A DNA stretch of 10,202 nt from JBJXGF01 sp046153015 (GTDB taxonomy: Bacteria > Actinomycetota > Acidimicrobiia > Acidimicrobiales > CAIXPF01). The notes beneath the pieces are model-generated. The model searched no databases, was not told the origin of the DNA, and was given only the letters and a program-made list of their open reading frames with translations. The translations under genes and the position numbers were made by a program. Below are positions 1 through 5,553 of the stretch, in pieces (the first letter of the stretch is position 1; the number at the start of each line of letters is the position of its first letter). The stretch is taken from contig JBJXGF010000341.1 of assembly GCA_046153015.1 (NCBI GenBank), positions 1-10,202 of the forward strand, given 5' to 3'.

Positions 1-743
1 TGCCCGCCGAGCGGCACCGCCTGCGCGTTGTCCGGCGTGCTCACCGCCACGACCGGGGCCACGACGTTGAAGGCGTTCGACACGACCGGCGTGACCGTCG
101 AGCTCGGGTTCACCGAGGCCACCTTCAGCGTGTAGCTGCCGGTCGGCAGGGTCACGGGCACGGTGTAGCTCAGCTTCTCGTCCGTGGCCTTCGCGCCGCC
201 GGAAACCGAGATGGTCACCGGTGTGCCGCCGGCCTTGGTGAGCGTGACCGCCACGTTGCCGGGGTCGCCCAGCGCGTCCCAGACCACTTCGTACTTCTTG
301 CCGAGCACCCAGCTGGCGCCGGGGGTGGTCACCGAGGTGAGCCCGGGCTTGGCCACCGAGAACGTGTCGCTGTCATCGCTGACGGGGCTGGTGGCGATCG
401 AGGAGATCGTGACCTTGTAGTCGTTGCCGGCCTCGAGCGTGGTGGGGATCGTGTACTCGAACGTGCCGGCCGCGGCGCCGGTGCTGGCGCTGATCGCCAC
501 CACCTTGGTCGTGCCCTTGTACAGGTCGATCTTGACCTTGTCGGCGGTGGCGGCGCCGGTGGCCGACCACGTGATGTTCACCTTCTGGCCGTGCACCCAC
601 GTGTTGCCGGTGGCGGGGCTCGTGACGCTGATGGCCGTGACCGCAGCAGGCGCGGCTGCGACCGCGGGGGCGGCGCCGACGCTCGGGGCCACGACGCATG
701 TGGCGCCCGCCAACGTGGCGGCGGCAAGCGCCGCCGACCTCAT
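1..743 (-). CDS. Secreted protein with tandem Kre9/Knh1-like Ig-fold domains (C-terminus off window)
   Basis: The reading frame stays open from an ATG at 743 to the left edge (247 codons seen), so the C-terminus is missing. Residues 1-29 look like a Sec signal peptide: MRS, then an alanine-rich hydrophobic stretch, then small residues (SVGA-AP, AVA-AAP) suited to signal peptidase I. Two repeats of about 95 residues follow, at about 38-130 and 135-228. Each has the pattern TSPxxGxxW...GxxxxxxW near its start, YT(I/V)P(T/V)TLxxGxxYxVxI/V in the middle and F(S/N)V at its end. A third repeat begins near 232. This matches the Kre9/Knh1 'Ser-Thr-rich GPI-anchored' domain (PF10342), which in bacteria is an extracellular Ig-like stalk or adhesion module. 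The lost C-terminus may carry an enzyme or anchor domain. An AAGGAG lies 11 bases before the ATG. An in-frame GTG at 755 overlaps that Shine-Dalgarno, so ATG 743 is preferred. Exact function is unknown. Confidence 0.8.
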   Translation of the reverse strand, partial: MRSAALAAATLAGATCVVAPSVGAAPAVAAAPAAVTAISVTSPATGNTWVHGQKVNITWSATGAATADKVKIDLYKGTTKVVAISASTGAAAGTFEYTIPTTLEAGNDYKVTISSIATSPVSDDSDTFSVAKPGLTSVTTPGASWVLGKKYEVVWDALGDPGNVAVTLTKAGGTPVTISVSGGAKATDEKLSYTVPVTLPTGSYTLKVASVNPSSTVTPVVSNAFNVVAPVVAVSTPDNAQAVPLGG

Positions 744-767
744 CCGGATTCTCACTCCTTCAATCCT

Positions 768-780
768 CCCTGTGGCAGGG
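768..780 (-). promoter_or_regulatory. Short hairpin just upstream of the secreted-protein RBS
   Basis: CCCTG and CAGGG arms with a 3-base loop lie directly before the GGAGG/AAGGAG ribosome-binding region of the minus-strand gene. In a leader transcript this could affect ribosome access. The structure is read from sequence; its function is inferred. Confidence 0.35.
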
Positions 781-784
781 CCCG

Positions 785-829
785 CGAGCGTGAAGAGACG
801 CCCCGGACTGGCAGATTTGCCATCACTCG
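785..829 (-). promoter_or_regulatory. Nested inverted repeat in the putative leader of the secreted-protein gene
   Basis: Read on the minus strand, an outer stem CGAG-TGA / TCA-(CG bulge)-CTCG encloses an inner perfect TGGCA-AATC-TGCCA hairpin (809-822) and a G-rich single-stranded stretch. The arrangement could be an RNA structure in the 5' leader or an operator for a dimeric regulator. No known riboswitch consensus fits: the GGCAAA string recalls the c-di-GMP-I riboswitch, but its GNRA-capped P2 stem and GACGCAAAGCC segment are absent. Confidence 0.35.
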
Positions 830-838
830 TTTACGGCA

Positions 839-851
839 GGACGAAAGTCCC
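839..851. promoter_or_regulatory. DosR/DevR-like box
   Basis: On the minus strand the site reads GGGACTTTCGTCC. The mycobacterial DosR (NarL-family hypoxia/NO regulator) core is GGGACTWWAGTCCC, and this matches 12 of 14 core positions, though the flanks diverge from the full 20-bp site. It lies about 95 bp before the secreted-protein start and about 80 bp before the P450 start, so it could serve either. On the plus strand the same bases form GGAC-GAAA-GTCC, a GNRA-loop hairpin, so an RNA role is an alternative. Confidence 0.35.
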
Positions 852-898
852 AGTTGAGCGATCCGGGGTAGGTCGAAGTACCCAGCTGCGCCGCCGCC

Positions 899-916
899 GG
901 CCGGGGGCCCCCGGCC
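899..916. promoter_or_regulatory. 18-bp perfect palindrome at the P450 promoter
   Basis: GGCCGGGGGCCCCCGGCC is perfectly self-complementary and ends 4 bases before the TAGACT -10 box of the P450 gene. It covers the spacer and part of the -35 region. Such placement is typical of a repressor operator. In GC-rich DNA some G/C palindromes arise by chance, so confidence is limited. Confidence 0.35.
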
Positions 917-920
917 CTCG

Positions 921-926
921 TAGACT
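921..926 (+). promoter_or_regulatory. -10 box (TAGACT) for a leaderless P450 transcript
   Basis: TAGACT fits the actinobacterial TANNNT -10 consensus and sits 6 bases before the P450 ATG, which has no Shine-Dalgarno. The transcript would start at or next to the A of the ATG. No clear -35 is seen. Confidence 0.5.
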
Positions 927-932
927 CCTGCC

Positions 933-2177
933 ATGAGCCATGACGGACCGGTGCAGAGCTGGGCGGAGGACTTCGACATCTTCGATCGGGGCTTCGTCGC
1001 CGACCCCTACCCGGTGTGGAGCGAGCTGCGCTCGGGCGGCTGCCCGGTGGCCCACAGCGATCGGTGGGGCGGCGCGTACATGCCCACCCGCTACGAGGAC
1101 GTGGCGGCCATCGCCCACGACACCGAGCACTTCTCCTCCGTGCAGGTGAGCGTCACCGAGCAGGCGCTGCCCGACGGCCGCCACCCGCGCACCCCGCCGA
1201 TCACCAGCGATCCCCCCGATCACACGTGGGCCCGGCGGCTGCTGCTGCCGTTCTTCTCGCCCAAGGTCGTCGAGCGCTACGAGGCGGTCACCCGCCGCCT
1301 CGCCGGCGAGCTGATCGACCGGTTCCGGGCCGACGGCAGGGCCGACGCGGCGGCGGACTACGCGCAGCAGATCCCGCCGCGCATCATCGCCGAGATCCTC
1401 GGCATCCCCGTCGAGCGCAGCGACGAGTTCACCGAGTGGGTGCGCGGCACCCTGGAGTTCGGCGCACAGGACCCGGAGCTGCGCGAGCACTACCGGCTCA
1501 TCCTCGTCGACTTCTTCCGCTCGACGGTGGCGCAGCGCCGGGCCGAGATCGACGCCGGCCGCCCCGGGCAGGACATCATCACGTTCCTGCTCCAGCAGCA
1601 CAGCCCCGACGGTGAGCCGCTGCGCGACGGCTTCGCCGTGAACGTGTGCACGCTGCTGCTGGTGGCGGGGATCGACACCACGTGGTCCTCGATCGGCTCG
1701 GCGCTCTGGCACCTCGGCCAGCACCCGGAGGACTGCGCCCGTCTCGCCGCCGACGTGGCCGCCGCCCGCGCCAGGGGGGCCAAGCCCGAGCTCCTGCCGA
1801 TCGCGGTCGAGGAGCTGCTGCGGGCCTACTCCCCGGTCACGATGGCCCGGATCGTGAAAGAGGACGTGGAGGTGGCCGGCTGCCCGATGCACGCCGGCGA
1901 GCGGGTGCTGCTCACGTTCCCCGCCGCCAACCGCGATCCGGCCGTGTTCCCCGACGCCGAGAAGGTGGTGATCGACCGGGAGGTCAACCGCCACATCGCC
2001 TTCGGGGTCGGCATCCACCGCTGCGCCGGCTCGAACCTGGCCCGTATGGAGATGAACGTGGCGCTCGAGGAGTGGCTCGCCCGCATCCCGGACTACCGTT
2101 TGGCCGACCCAGCTGCGGTCACCTGGGCCGGCGGCCAGGTCCGCGGCCCCCGCAGCCTCCCGGTGGAGTGGACCTGA
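933..2177 (+). CDS. Cytochrome P450 (soluble bacterial class I)
   Basis: A 414-residue protein of normal length for a soluble bacterial P450, which binds haem and inserts one oxygen atom from O2 into a substrate using electrons from a ferredoxin. Visible motifs, in order, are: DPPDHTWAR at 93-101 (C-helix region, haem-propionate contacts); the I-helix AGIDTT at 245-250 with the oxygen-activating D248/T249 pair; the ExxR motif E294-L-L-R297; and the haem-binding loop FGVGIHRCAG at 357-366 with Cys364 as thiolate ligand. There is no membrane segment or signal peptide. The gene starts 6 bases after a TAGACT box and its stop shares one base with the start of the ferredoxin gene, making an operon and pointing to that ferredoxin as its electron donor. 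No ferredoxin reductase is nearby. CYP family and substrate cannot be named; the wider cluster suggests a hydrophobic branched or cyclic compound. Confidence 0.95.
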   Translation: MSHDGPVQSWAEDFDIFDRGFVADPYPVWSELRSGGCPVAHSDRWGGAYMPTRYEDVAAIAHDTEHFSSVQVSVTEQALPDGRHPRTPPITSDPPDHTWARRLLLPFFSPKVVERYEAVTRRLAGELIDRFRADGRADAAADYAQQIPPRIIAEILGIPVERSDEFTEWVRGTLEFGAQDPELREHYRLILVDFFRSTVAQRRAEIDAGRPGQDIITFLLQQHSPDGEPLRDGFAVNVCTLLLVAGIDTTWSSIGSALWHLGQHPEDCARLAADVAAARARGAKPELLPIAVEELLRAYSPVTMARIVKEDVEVAGCPMHAGERVLLTFPAANRDPAVFPDAEKVVIDREVNRHIAFGVGIHRCAGSNLARMEMNVALEEWLARIPDYRLADPAAVTWAGGQVRGPRSLPVEWT

Positions 2178-2371
2178 TGCGCGTGCACGTGATCGAAGAG
2201 AAGTGCCAGGGGCACAACCGCTGCTGCTCGCTGGCGCCGGAGCTGTTCGACGTCGACGACTACGGCAACGCCCACGAGCTCAACGACGGCGTCGTGCCCG
2301 CCGGCCTCGAGGCCAAGGCCGAGCTGGCGGCGGCAAACTGCCCCGAGCATGCCATCGTGATCGAGGCCTAG
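2177..2371 (+). CDS. P450-associated [3Fe-4S] ferredoxin
   Basis: A 64-residue ferredoxin that passes single electrons to the P450. Cluster ligands are Cys10, Cys16 and Cys55 (in NCP). The fourth position of the usual 4Fe loop is replaced by His13, giving C-x-x-H-x-x-C, which is typical of [3Fe-4S] ferredoxins beside actinobacterial P450 genes. An extra Cys17 directly follows Cys16. The APELFDVDDYGNA segment after the cluster loop is characteristic of this family. The ATG overlaps the P450 stop by one base (TGATG), with a GGTGGAG eight bases upstream, so translation is probably coupled. The hydratase gene follows after 5 bases. Confidence 0.93.
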   Translation: MRVHVIEEKCQGHNRCCSLAPELFDVDDYGNAHELNDGVVPAGLEAKAELAAANCPEHAIVIEA

Positions 2372-2376
2372 GGGCG

Positions 2377-3147
2377 ATGCCCGTCGACCCCGCCGCCGCC
2401 GCCGAGGAGATCTGGGCGGCGGCGCAGGCCGGGCGCTACTACCCGGAGGAGTGGAAGGGGCGCCTGGACCCGGTCACCGGCTACCAGGCGCAGCTCGCCG
2501 GGCTCGACCTGCGGGTCAAGGCCGGCGACGCCCACGCCGGTTGGAAGGTGGGGCTCACCTCCAAGGCCATGCAGCGCCAGCAGGGGGTGCACGAGCCGCT
2601 CTTCGGGTACCTGCTCGAGTCGGGCCGGATGACGGCGCCGGCCGTCCTCGAGCACGCCGCGCTGCACCGGCCGGGCTTCGAGAACGAGCTGTGCCTGCTC
2701 GTGGGCGAACGCCTCGCCGGACCGGGCGTCACCTACGAGCAGGCGCAGGCGGCGATCGCCGCGGTGTGCCCCGCGTTCGAGATCGTCGAGGTGCGCGGCC
2801 CCTTCGGGGAGGACGTGCCGCTCGGCTTGGCCGACAACATCCAGCAGCGGGCGTTCGTCACCGGCGCCGAGGTTCCCCCGCCCGCCGGGCGCCGCCTGGT
2901 CGACGCCACCGTCGAGATCCTGGTGAACGGCGAGGTCGTGGAGCGCGCCGCGGGCTCGGACGAGATCGGCGACCCGGTCGCCACGCTGGCCTGGCTGGCC
3001 AACAAGCTGGCCGAGTTCGGCCGCCCGGTCGAGGCGGGTCAGCGGATCATGTCGGGCTCGTTCACCAAGCAGTACCCGCTCGCGCCGGGCCAGCGCATCG
3101 AGGCCCGCTTCGATCTGGTTGGCTCGGTGCGCGCCGAGGTGCGCTGA
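2377..3147 (+). CDS. MhpD-family 2-keto-4-pentenoate hydratase / 4-oxalocrotonate decarboxylase-like protein (copy 1)
   Basis: A 256-residue protein of the hydratase/decarboxylase branch of the fumarylacetoacetate hydrolase superfamily. These enzymes use a divalent metal to hydrate 2-hydroxy-2,4-dienoates or to decarboxylate 2-oxo-enoic diacids, usually late in aromatic meta-cleavage. It shows GWKVGLTSKAMQ at 55-66, metal ligands E102 and E104 (FENELC) and E135 (FEIVEVR) at the spacing of E. coli MhpD, a LADN at 151-154 and MSGSFT at 225-230. The start ATG is 5 bases after the ferredoxin stop, with a weak AGGGG; the frame is open further upstream but that part runs antiparallel in sense to the ferredoxin gene. 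It shares GWKVG(L/M)TS and GERLAGP with the paralogue at 4774. No ring-cleaving dioxygenase is present, so hydratase versus decarboxylase activity and the substrate are open. Confidence 0.88.
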   Translation: MPVDPAAAAEEIWAAAQAGRYYPEEWKGRLDPVTGYQAQLAGLDLRVKAGDAHAGWKVGLTSKAMQRQQGVHEPLFGYLLESGRMTAPAVLEHAALHRPGFENELCLLVGERLAGPGVTYEQAQAAIAAVCPAFEIVEVRGPFGEDVPLGLADNIQQRAFVTGAEVPPPAGRRLVDATVEILVNGEVVERAAGSDEIGDPVATLAWLANKLAEFGRPVEAGQRIMSGSFTKQYPLAPGQRIEARFDLVGSVRAEVR

Positions 3148-3152
3148 GGCGC

Positions 3153-3177
3153 TCCGGCCGGCCGCTCGGTGGCCGGA
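3153..3177. terminator. Possible bidirectional terminator hairpin between convergent genes
   Basis: TCCGGCC and GGCCGGA form a perfect 7-bp inverted repeat with an 11-base loop, lying in the 37-bp gap between the convergent stops of the hydratase and Uma2 genes. There is no T-tract; actinobacterial terminators often lack one. The position supports the call more than the sequence does. Confidence 0.45.
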
Positions 3178-3184
3178 TGACCGG

Positions 3185-3907
3185 TCAGCCCGGCTCGCCC
3201 GCCTCGCCCAGCTCCGCCAGGCGCGCCTCGGCCGCCTGCGCTCGGGCCCGCTCCCGCCCGGCCTCGGCCCGGGCCGCCTCGGCCTCGGCCCGCAGCGCGG
3301 CCACGTGGCGTTCGACCCAGCCGGCCAGCTCGCCGGGCACGATCGCCACCGGGAACGGCCAGTCGAGCTCGAGCCGCTCGGCGCCCACCGCCCGGCCGGC
3401 CGGCTCGTCGAGGCTGGCGCTCAGGTCGAACACCAGCACCTCGACCGGCGGGCCCTGGCGCACCTCCCAGTAGTCGACCATCCCCCGCCGCCGGTAGTAC
3501 TCCCGCTTGGCGCGCACCTCGGCCGGGCGCTCCTGGCTCGAGATCACCTCGACCACCACGAGGGGGCGGCCGGGGGCGACGAAGATCAGCCGCTGCGGGT
3601 CGACCACGCCGATGGCGATGTCGGGCCGTGGCGCCTGGCGAACCACGTGGGCGGCGACGGTCCTCCATTCGACGTCGGTCGTGACGTCGTACCGCCCCCC
3701 GTCGTCGGCGGCGTGGACGCGCAGCAGGGCGGCCAGCCCGTCGGCGATCTGGTTGTGGGCGCTGTCGGGCGAGGGGGTCACCACCAGCTCCCCGTCGAGG
3801 ACCTCCCACCGACCGCTCGGCGGATCCTCCAGGCCCTCCCACTCCTCGACCGTGAGCCCGCGAGCCCACGGATCAGAGCCGGGCTCGTGCGCAGCCATCG
3901 CCGCCAT
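3185..3907 (-). CDS. Uma2-family (DUF820) PD-(D/E)xK nuclease-like protein
   Basis: A 240-residue protein of the Uma2 family, which has a restriction-endonuclease-like fold and is often found in many copies per genome, with poorly known targets. N-terminal LTVEEWEGL and RWEVLDGELVVTP (33-45) lead to PDIAIG with Asp96, VVVEVIS with Glu120, and K134 in AKREYYRRRGMVDYW, forming the D-ExV-K catalytic set. Residues about 200-235 are an Ala/Glu/Arg-rich heptad-like segment, probably a coiled coil added to the core fold. The start at 3907 has GGGGAGG four bases upstream; a second in-frame ATG at 3898 is less well placed. A candidate SOS box and -10 lie just upstream. The gene is unrelated to the catabolic genes around it and converges on the P450 operon, so it looks like a separate insertion into the cluster. 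Confidence 0.88.
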   Translation of the reverse strand: MAAMAAHEPGSDPWARGLTVEEWEGLEDPPSGRWEVLDGELVVTPSPDSAHNQIADGLAALLRVHAADDGGRYDVTTDVEWRTVAAHVVRQAPRPDIAIGVVDPQRLIFVAPGRPLVVVEVISSQERPAEVRAKREYYRRRGMVDYWEVRQGPPVEVLVFDLSASLDEPAGRAVGAERLELDWPFPVAIVPGELAGWVERHVAALRAEAEAARAEAGRERARAQAAEARLAELGEAGEPG

Positions 3908-3936
3908 CGTACCTCCCCTTCTCCCGCCATCCGGCT

Positions 3937-3942
3937 AGCGTA
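3937..3942 (-). promoter_or_regulatory. -10 box (TACGCT) of the Uma2 gene
   Basis: TACGCT fits TANNNT, lies two bases downstream of the LexA-like palindrome on the minus strand, and would give a leader of about 22 bases that contains the GGGGAGG ribosome-binding site. Confidence 0.45.
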
Positions 3943-3944
3943 GC

Positions 3945-3956
3945 GAACATCTGTTC
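3945..3956. promoter_or_regulatory. LexA/SOS box-like palindrome
   Basis: GAACATCTGTTC matches the Gram-positive/actinobacterial LexA (Cheo-type) consensus GAAC-N4-GTTC exactly, and extends to a CGAAC on one side. It lies 38 bases upstream of the Uma2 start and 2 bases from its TACGCT -10, where bound LexA would block RNA polymerase. The crotonase stop is 29 bases away on the other side, so the site serves Uma2. Confidence 0.55.
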
Positions 3957-3984
3957 TGGCAGCAAGGGTCGAGTCGCTCCGCCA

Positions 3985-4749
3985 TCAGCGGCCCTTCCAC
4001 ACCGGTGTGCGCTTCTCCCGGAACGCCCGGGGGCCCTCCTGGGCGTCCTCGCTCTCGTAGACCGGCCGCCAGATCTCGTCGGCGGCGGCCAGACCGTCGA
4101 GCCAGCCCCGCTCGGCCGAGTCGTAGACCATCCGCTTGGCCGCCCGCACCGACAGGGGCGCGTTCTCGGCGATCGTGCGGGCCAGCCCCGCCGCCTCGGC
4201 CAGCAGGTCGGCGGCGGGCACGACCCGGTTCACGAGGCCGATCTCGTGGGCGCGCGCCGCGCTGATCGGCAGCGCGGTCACCATCAGCTCCAGCGCCACG
4301 CGGGGCGGGATCATCCAGGGCAGCGGCGCGGCCCAGGGGGCGCCGCGGCTCCACTTGGCCTCGCTGATGCCGAAGCTGGCCGTGTCGGCGGCCACGCAGA
4401 GGTCGCACATCTGGGCGAGCATGAACCCGCCGGCCAGCGCGGGGCCGTTCACTGCGGCGATCACGGTCTTGTCCGTGTGGAGGTTGCGGCCCAGGTGGGG
4501 CAGGTAGCCGCGACCGGGCACGCCCGTGCCCCGCCCGGCCATCTCTTTCAGGTCGGCGCCGGCGGAGAAGACCGGGCCCGAGCCGGTGAGGATCGCCACC
4601 AGCACCCCGTCGTCCTCGGCCACCCGCTCGAAGGCCGCCCACAGCCCGTCGCGCATCGCCTTGTTGATCGCGTTGCGGGCCTCGGGGCGGTCCATGGTGA
4701 TCGTCAGCACGCCCTCGGCGAGCTCGGTGCGAACCACGTCGTCGCTCAT
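3985..4749 (-). CDS. Enoyl-CoA hydratase/isomerase (crotonase) family protein
   Basis: A 254-residue crotonase-fold protein, the usual length for the family, which acts on acyl-CoA thioesters. RPEARNAIN at 21-29 and the first oxyanion-hole segment FSAGADLKEM at 61-70 are present. The second, GPALAGGFMLAQMCD, is at 102-116. Aligned to rat mitochondrial enoyl-CoA hydratase, the glutamate of the GGGCE motif (E144) is Met110 here, while the second catalytic glutamate (E164) is kept as Glu130 in FGISE. It may therefore be an isomerase or another crotonase-type activity rather than a classic hydratase. The start at 4749 sits 7 bases after a TAGCGT box with no Shine-Dalgarno, which suggests a leaderless mRNA. 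It diverges from the second hydratase gene across 24 bp. The frame is open far upstream, but that part is antisense to the other gene. Confidence 0.92.
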   Translation of the reverse strand: MSDDVVRTELAEGVLTITMDRPEARNAINKAMRDGLWAAFERVAEDDGVLVAILTGSGPVFSAGADLKEMAGRGTGVPGRGYLPHLGRNLHTDKTVIAAVNGPALAGGFMLAQMCDLCVAADTASFGISEAKWSRGAPWAAPLPWMIPPRVALELMVTALPISAARAHEIGLVNRVVPAADLLAEAAGLARTIAENAPLSVRAAKRMVYDSAERGWLDGLAAADEIWRPVYESEDAQEGPRAFREKRTPVWKGR

Positions 4750-4756
4750 GCGCCGG

Positions 4757-4766
4757 ACGCTACTTT
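4757..4766. promoter_or_regulatory. Overlapping back-to-back -10 boxes (TAGCGT minus, TACTTT plus)
   Basis: The 24-bp gap between divergent starts holds TAGCGT on the minus strand (4762 to 4757) and TACTTT on the plus strand (4761-4766), sharing two bases. Each fits TANNNT and lies exactly 7 bases from its start codon, so both mRNAs should be leaderless. RNA polymerase could probably not occupy both at once. Confidence 0.55.
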
Positions 4767-4773
4767 GTCGCCC

Positions 4774-5553
4774 ATGCCCACCTCCTTGGACGCGCTCGTC
4801 GACGAGCTGTGGACGCAGGCACAGGCCGGCGACCATTTCCCGGCCGGCCTCGCCGGCCAGCTCAGCCTCGACCAGGCGCTCGACGCGCAGCTCGGCATCC
4901 TCGACCGCAAGCTCGCCGGCGGCGCCCGCCTCGGCGGGTGGAAGGTGGGGATGACCTCGTCGCGGGCCCGCAACGCAGCCGGCAGCGGCGACGTGCGGCC
5001 CTACGGGTACATCCTCGCCGAGCAAGTGTTCACGAGCGGCGCGTCGCTCGAAGCGGGCCGCATGCGCAAGGGCCACATCGAGCCCGAGCTGTGCTGGACG
5101 ATCGGCGAGCGCTTGGCGGGCCCGGTCGAGCCCGACCGCCTCAAGGCCGCCATCGCCCGGGTGGCCGCCGGCTACGAGCTGAACGAGAACCGCCGCGGGT
5201 CCACCCGGGGGGATTTCCCGCTGCTGGTGGCCGACGGGCTGGCCCAGTGGGGCATCGTCGAAGGCGACGGCGTCGACCAGCCGGGCACGGCGGCCGGCTT
5301 CGACGTGAACGCCACCCACGTGAGGCTCCTGCGCAACGGTGAGACCGTCGCCGAGCACACGAGCCGCGACGTGCTCGACGACCACTGGGAGTCGCTGCGC
5401 CGGCTGGTCGAGACCCTGTCGGCCCACGGTCGCGCCCTCGAGCCCGGCCAGAAGGTGATCACCGGCGCGTTCACCCGCAACCCGATCGCCCCCGGGGAGA
5501 CCTGGCGGGCCGAGTACTCCGGCCTCGGGGCCGTGGAGGTGAGCTTCACGTGA
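4774..5553 (+). CDS. MhpD-family 2-keto-4-pentenoate hydratase / decarboxylase-like protein (copy 2)
   Basis: A 259-residue paralogue of the protein at 2377. It keeps LDxxxxELWxxAQAGD near the start, GWKVGMTS at 55-62, metal ligands Glu103 and Glu105 in IEPELC, GERLAGP at 111-117, a third acidic position at Glu135 (GYELNE), and ITGAFT at 229-234 near the C-terminus. Expected chemistry is metal-dependent hydration of a 2-hydroxydienoate or decarboxylation of a 2-oxo-enoate. Differences from copy 1 in the third metal-ligand segment (GYELNENR versus FEIVEVR) suggest a different substrate. The start at 4774 has no Shine-Dalgarno but has TACTTT seven bases upstream. The stop overlaps the GTG start of the dehydrogenase by 4 bases, so the two are translationally coupled and the dehydrogenase probably acts on its 2-oxoacid product or substrate. 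Confidence 0.87.
   Translation: MPTSLDALVDELWTQAQAGDHFPAGLAGQLSLDQALDAQLGILDRKLAGGARLGGWKVGMTSSRARNAAGSGDVRPYGYILAEQVFTSGASLEAGRMRKGHIEPELCWTIGERLAGPVEPDRLKAAIARVAAGYELNENRRGSTRGDFPLLVADGLAQWGIVEGDGVDQPGTAAGFDVNATHVRLLRNGETVAEHTSRDVLDDHWESLRRLVETLSAHGRALEPGQKVITGAFTRNPIAPGETWRAEYSGLGAVEVSFT

Larger units (their letters stand above)
744..932. promoter_or_regulatory. Divergent intergenic region with hairpins and palindromes
   Basis: This 189-bp spacer separates the exported-protein gene (minus) from the P450 operon (plus). It holds, left to right: a CCCTG/CAGGG hairpin (768-780), a TGGCA-N4-TGCCA inverted repeat (809-822) flanked by pairing segments at 785-793 and 823-829, a DosR-like box (839-851), a GGGTA-N8-TACCC hairpin (866-883), an 18-bp palindrome (899-916) and a TANNNT -10 for the P450 (921-926). 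No convincing -10 for the minus gene could be found. Its transcript leader may carry the hairpins nearest its start codon. Confidence 0.55.

Noticed and set aside
744..755. GTG 755 as start of the secreted protein
   Set aside because: It overlaps the AAGGAG that would have to serve it. ATG 743 leaves 11 bases of spacing and a normal signal peptide.
744..932. c-di-GMP-I (GEMM) riboswitch upstream of the secreted protein
   Set aside because: GGCAAA is present on the minus strand, but the GNRA-capped P2 hairpin, GACGCAAAGCC segment and P3 tetraloop receptor pattern are not.
831..2018. Open frame of about 395 codons antisense to the P450
   Set aside because: Its composition (His, Arg, Gly, Asp rich, no motifs) is typical of a mirror frame in GC-rich DNA. 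The P450 on the plus strand has all its motifs.
2203..2376. N-terminal extension of MhpD-like copy 1 into the ferredoxin region
   Set aside because: That segment overlaps the ferredoxin gene in another frame and has no domain match. The family N-terminus starts at 2377.
3039..3869. Alternative minus-strand frame over the Uma2 gene, preceded by an ATG near 3930
   Set aside because: It is Arg/Gly-rich with no motifs, whereas the overlapping frame has the full Uma2 catalytic set. The ATG at 3930 reaches no coherent protein.
4750..5427. N-terminal extension of the crotonase
   Set aside because: The frame is open but antisense to the second MhpD-like gene. The crotonase fold starts normally at 4749, where a -10 box is correctly spaced.
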